A DNA stretch of 37,050 bases from Alphaproteobacteria bacterium (GTDB lineage Bacteria; Pseudomonadota; Alphaproteobacteria; SMXS01). The DNA lies in contig JAURPT010000169.1 in NCBI GenBank assembly GCA_030836535.1, forward strand, positions 1 to 37,050. Direction: 5' to 3'. Positions 34,880 through 37,050 of this stretch are shown here, piece by piece. The notes below the pieces were generated by a model. It was not told the origin of the DNA, ran no database searches, and worked only from the letters and a program-made list of their open reading frames with translations. Every line of letters begins with the position of its first letter. Positions within the stretch are counted from its first letter, which is position 1. Both the position numbers and the translations under genes were made by a program.

Positions 34880-35308
34880 CTAGTCGGTACGCGGGTCGAC
34901 GGGGCGGCGTGCCTTCTTGGTGCCGCTGCGCTTCTTTTTGGCATCCAGCCGTGCCCGTTTGGCCGTCCGGCTGGGCCTGGTTGCCTTGCGGGTTTTGGGG
35001 CGTTCCAACGCGCGGAGGATGAGTTTTTGCAAACGCTCACGCGCATCCTGCCGGTTGCGGTCCTGGCTACGGAAACGTCTCGCTGTTAAAATCAGCGCAC
35101 CCTCATTGGTCATGCGCGTGCCTGCCAGGGTGCGCAGGCGGGCAAACACCTCTGGTGTCAGCGCCTTGCAGCCTGCCGCATTGAAGGAAAGCTGCACGGC
35201 TGTGGCGACTTTGTTGACATTTTGGCCGCCAGGGCCAGAGGCGTGGATGAACTGCTCGTGCAGGTCGCTCTCATCAATCGACAGGCTCTCATTGATGATC
35301 AGCACCAT
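34880..35308 (-). CDS. arfB: Alternative ribosome-rescue factor ArfB (peptide-chain release factor-like)
   Basis: A 142-residue class-I-release-factor-like protein of the ArfB/YaeJ type. The GGQ motif (27-29, in HASGPGGQNVNK) catalyses peptidyl-tRNA hydrolysis on stalled ribosomes; the C-terminal tail (about 105-140) is very basic (KKKRSGTKKARRP) and enters the empty mRNA channel. The codon-recognition domain of normal release factors is absent, as expected. ATG 35308, five bases after the TAG of the quinoprotein gene upstream on the same strand, so possibly co-transcribed. It ends in TAG. Confidence 0.92.
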   Translation of the reverse strand: MVLIINESLSIDESDLHEQFIHASGPGGQNVNKVATAVQLSFNAAGCKALTPEVFARLRTLAGTRMTNEGALILTARRFRSQDRNRQDARERLQKLILRALERPKTRKATRPSRTAKRARLDAKKKRSGTKKARRPVDPRTD

Positions 35309-35313
35309 GGGGT

Positions 35314-37050
35314 CTAGTCGTCTTTGTGGTCGCTGCGGATCAAGGAGATCAGCAAATTCCCCGGCATGTGTCCTGCAAAGGCATAGCCAGACATAATGTA
35401 AACACGGTTCACAGTCGCGATGGGTCCAGCGCCATTCATCGAGCCGCCTTGGCCAACAACTCCATTGATGCCCTCCATGGGTTGTGTGGTGTCCAAAGAC
35501 CAGACGACGACGCCATCTTGGCGCCGGTGAATGCGGACCCAACCATCCAGCCCATTGGTCATGACATAATCACCAATCACGGTCGGTGGGGCGGCGATGC
35601 CGGGGTCGCAGCCTTCACGCCCCATGCAGGTGTCTTCTGAGGGCTCCCAGGCCCAGATTTCTTGACCGCTCGCTGCATCCAGCGCAAACAGCCCGGGGCG
35701 CGGTTCGCGTTCATAGGTGGCGGCATCACCGTCATAGATCATGTCGGAAACGGGGATGTAGGCCACGCCATCATGAGCGGCCATGCCGAAGTGAATGCCA
35801 CCCTGAATGCCGCCTCGACCCAAAGTATGGCGCCAGATACCTTCACCTGTATCCGGGTCAATGCCATGGGCGTCAGAAGACTTCTGCCCGGCGATAACGA
35901 TGTCTTTGCCGTTTTTGTCTGTCACCAGCATGGTGCCGGCCCCCATGTCGAAATCCGGTCCTTCTGGTTCTGGGCAATTGGGGCCGCGAATGCCAGCCAT
36001 ACACGCAACGTTCCAGCGGTCATTCACCGTGCCGCGATAGACCCAATTCAGCCCGCCGGTATCCATATCAAAGGCGAGTACGGAGTCACTCGTCCCACTA
36101 TCAGGATTGGCATAATTGTTGGAAGTGCCGACATAAATCTGGCGGCGTTTGAAGTCCATGCTCGGCGTGTTCCAGATGGTTGCGCCGGCTGGGCCATATT
36201 GTTCCGTCCCGACAGAGCTGTGCCCCTGCAGGGTGCTTTCTTCGGGAATGGTATAGCTCATCCAGACGGTCTCGCCGGTTTTCGTATCAAGCGCGGCCAA
36301 CGCGCCTCGGAACGTACAACAGGGATAGTCAGGGTTTGCGGCCGACTGGTCCTCATGGGACGCGAAGGGCACGATGACTTTGTCTTCCATGATCCGCGGT
36401 GAGCCGGTGACCTTGGCGTGGGGGTGGTCGTGTGGTCGTACCTTCCAGATCAGCTCGCCACTGCGGGCATCCAACCCGTAGACGTAGCCGACATGGTCGC
36501 CAAATATCAGAACCGGTTCTTTGTCTAACTCACCTAATGGCCAAGTCGTGATGGCAAAACTGGTGCGCACCTCGGCTGTAGCCTGGAAGGTCCAATGTTG
36601 GCAGCCGGTTCGGTGGTCCAGCGCATAGACTGTGCCGTCCTGGCTGCCCATATACATGAAACCGCCTGCAAAGGCGGGTTGGGAACGCATCTGGATGGTG
36701 TTGGGCAGGGCGATGACCCAGTCAATTTCAAGTGTTTCCAGCTTGTCATCCGGGAAGCCGTTTAGCGGGCCGTCCTGATAGCGGGTCCGTTCAGCATTAA
36801 TACCCCAATCCTTGCTCACGGGTTTCCTGGCGGAGCTGAAGAATGTTTCCTTGCACTGTGGAATGCCTGCACCTTCGGTGGTTTCACCAATTTTCATGCC
36901 CGACAGATATTCGGAAACAGCCTCTTTGTCTTTCGTCGACAAATGGCTCGATTGTTCCTGCATCATGCCCTCTGTGAGAGCACGGTAGATATTATCGGCG
37001 GTCATTTGCCGTAGCAGGGCGGCATGGGGTGTTCTTGCCATACGTTCGGC
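35314..37050 (-). CDS. PQQ-type beta-propeller quinoprotein dehydrogenase, N-terminus outside window
   Basis: 578 residues are visible and the frame is open at the window edge. The part at the edge (RTPHAALLRQMTADNIYRAL...EYLSG) is the tail of a cytochrome c domain; its CxxCH should lie just outside. Then comes an eight-bladed PQQ propeller with repeated blades such as GTVYALDHRTGCQHWTF, GYVYGLDARSGELIWKV and GALAALDTKTGETVWM. This cytochrome-first order is known from quinohemoprotein polyvinyl-alcohol-dehydrogenase-like enzymes: they act in the periplasm and pass electrons to cytochrome c. The conserved pair of neighbouring Cys in PQQ alcohol dehydrogenases may be YPCCTF. An internal ATG at 37041 is not taken as the start. 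It ends in TAG. Confidence 0.85.
   Translation of the reverse strand, partial: AERMARTPHAALLRQMTADNIYRALTEGMMQEQSSHLSTKDKEAVSEYLSGMKIGETTEGAGIPQCKETFFSSARKPVSKDWGINAERTRYQDGPLNGFPDDKLETLEIDWVIALPNTIQMRSQPAFAGGFMYMGSQDGTVYALDHRTGCQHWTFQATAEVRTSFAITTWPLGELDKEPVLIFGDHVGYVYGLDARSGELIWKVRPHDHPHAKVTGSPRIMEDKVIVPFASHEDQSAANPDYPCCTFRGALAALDTKTGETVWMSYTIPEESTLQGHSSVGTEQYGPAGATIWNTPSMDFKRRQIYVGTSNNYANPDSGTSDSVLAFDMDTGGLNWVYRGTVNDRWNVACMAGIRGPNCPEPEGPDFDMGAGTMLVTDKNGKDIVIAGQKSSDAHGIDPDTGEGIWRHTLGRGGIQGGIHFGMAAHDGVAYIPVSDMIYDGDAATYEREPRPGLFALDAASGQEIWAWEPSEDTCMGREGCDPGIAAPPTVIGDYVMTNGLDGWVRIHRRQDGVVVWSLDTTQPMEGINGVVGQGGSMNGAGPIATVNRVYIMSGYAFAGHMPGNLLISLIRSDHKDD

Noticed and set aside
1-37050. CRISPR array, tRNA or rRNA genes, prophage
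   Set aside because: No regularly spaced repeats, cloverleaf-like segments, rRNA motifs or phage structural genes were seen.

Overview
The window is a dense stretch of bacterial chromosome, moderately GC-rich by eye, with short intergenic gaps, several 1-4 base start/stop overlaps and frequent GTG or TTG starts. The gene content suits an aerobic, probably marine or soil proteobacterium: DUF983, a LapG-type periplasmic protease, an AsmA/DUF748-like envelope protein, a PQQ beta-propeller dehydrogenase with cytochrome c remnant, and EHN-type epoxide hydrolase. Alphaproteobacteria is my best guess, but this is inference and not proven by any marker here. No rRNA, tRNA or CRISPR was seen.

Layout. 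1-216 is the end of an IS3-family element that has cut off the front of a repeat-rich surface protein (217-621). 699-1397 is an HdeA-like/peptidoglycan-binding gene broken by two in-frame TAG codons. Then come DUF983, a luciferase-like monooxygenase (LLM), an OmpR-type response regulator with a frameshifted tail, a CheY-like receiver and a ferritin-like protein (to 4828). 4971-17850 is a large catabolic cluster: SnoaL-like protein, two LLM enzymes, three amidohydrolases, two tandem cytochromes P450, two SDRs, a ThuA-like protein, an acyl-CoA-dehydrogenase-fold monooxygenase, a YaiI protein and a PPOX-like flavoprotein. It looks built to oxidise and open a ring compound; the substrate cannot be read from sequence, and no dedicated regulator, ferredoxin or ring-cleavage dioxygenase is present.

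17955-20339 is a DUF748/AsmA-like gene with two in-frame TAG codons. It is followed by an epoxide hydrolase plus YdeP-type molybdopterin oxidoreductase pair, an ABC-F ATPase, a small conserved protein with a CoA-transferase, an MFS transporter, a ZIP transporter, and trhO with a GST. 31555-32301 holds a c-di-GMP-I riboswitch in front of a LapG-like transglutaminase-fold protease. A long helix (31555-31570 with 31667-31682) can bury the GTG start codon, which suggests c-di-GMP control of translation. The window ends with a thioesterase, a MATE exporter, arfB and a partial quinoprotein.

Two general oddities stand out. Amber (TAG) is the commonest terminator here (20 of 36 genes by my count). 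Four genes carry lesions (two with paired in-frame TAGs, two with +1 shifts in homopolymers). These lesions may be real decay or sequence error; reads or relatives would decide.
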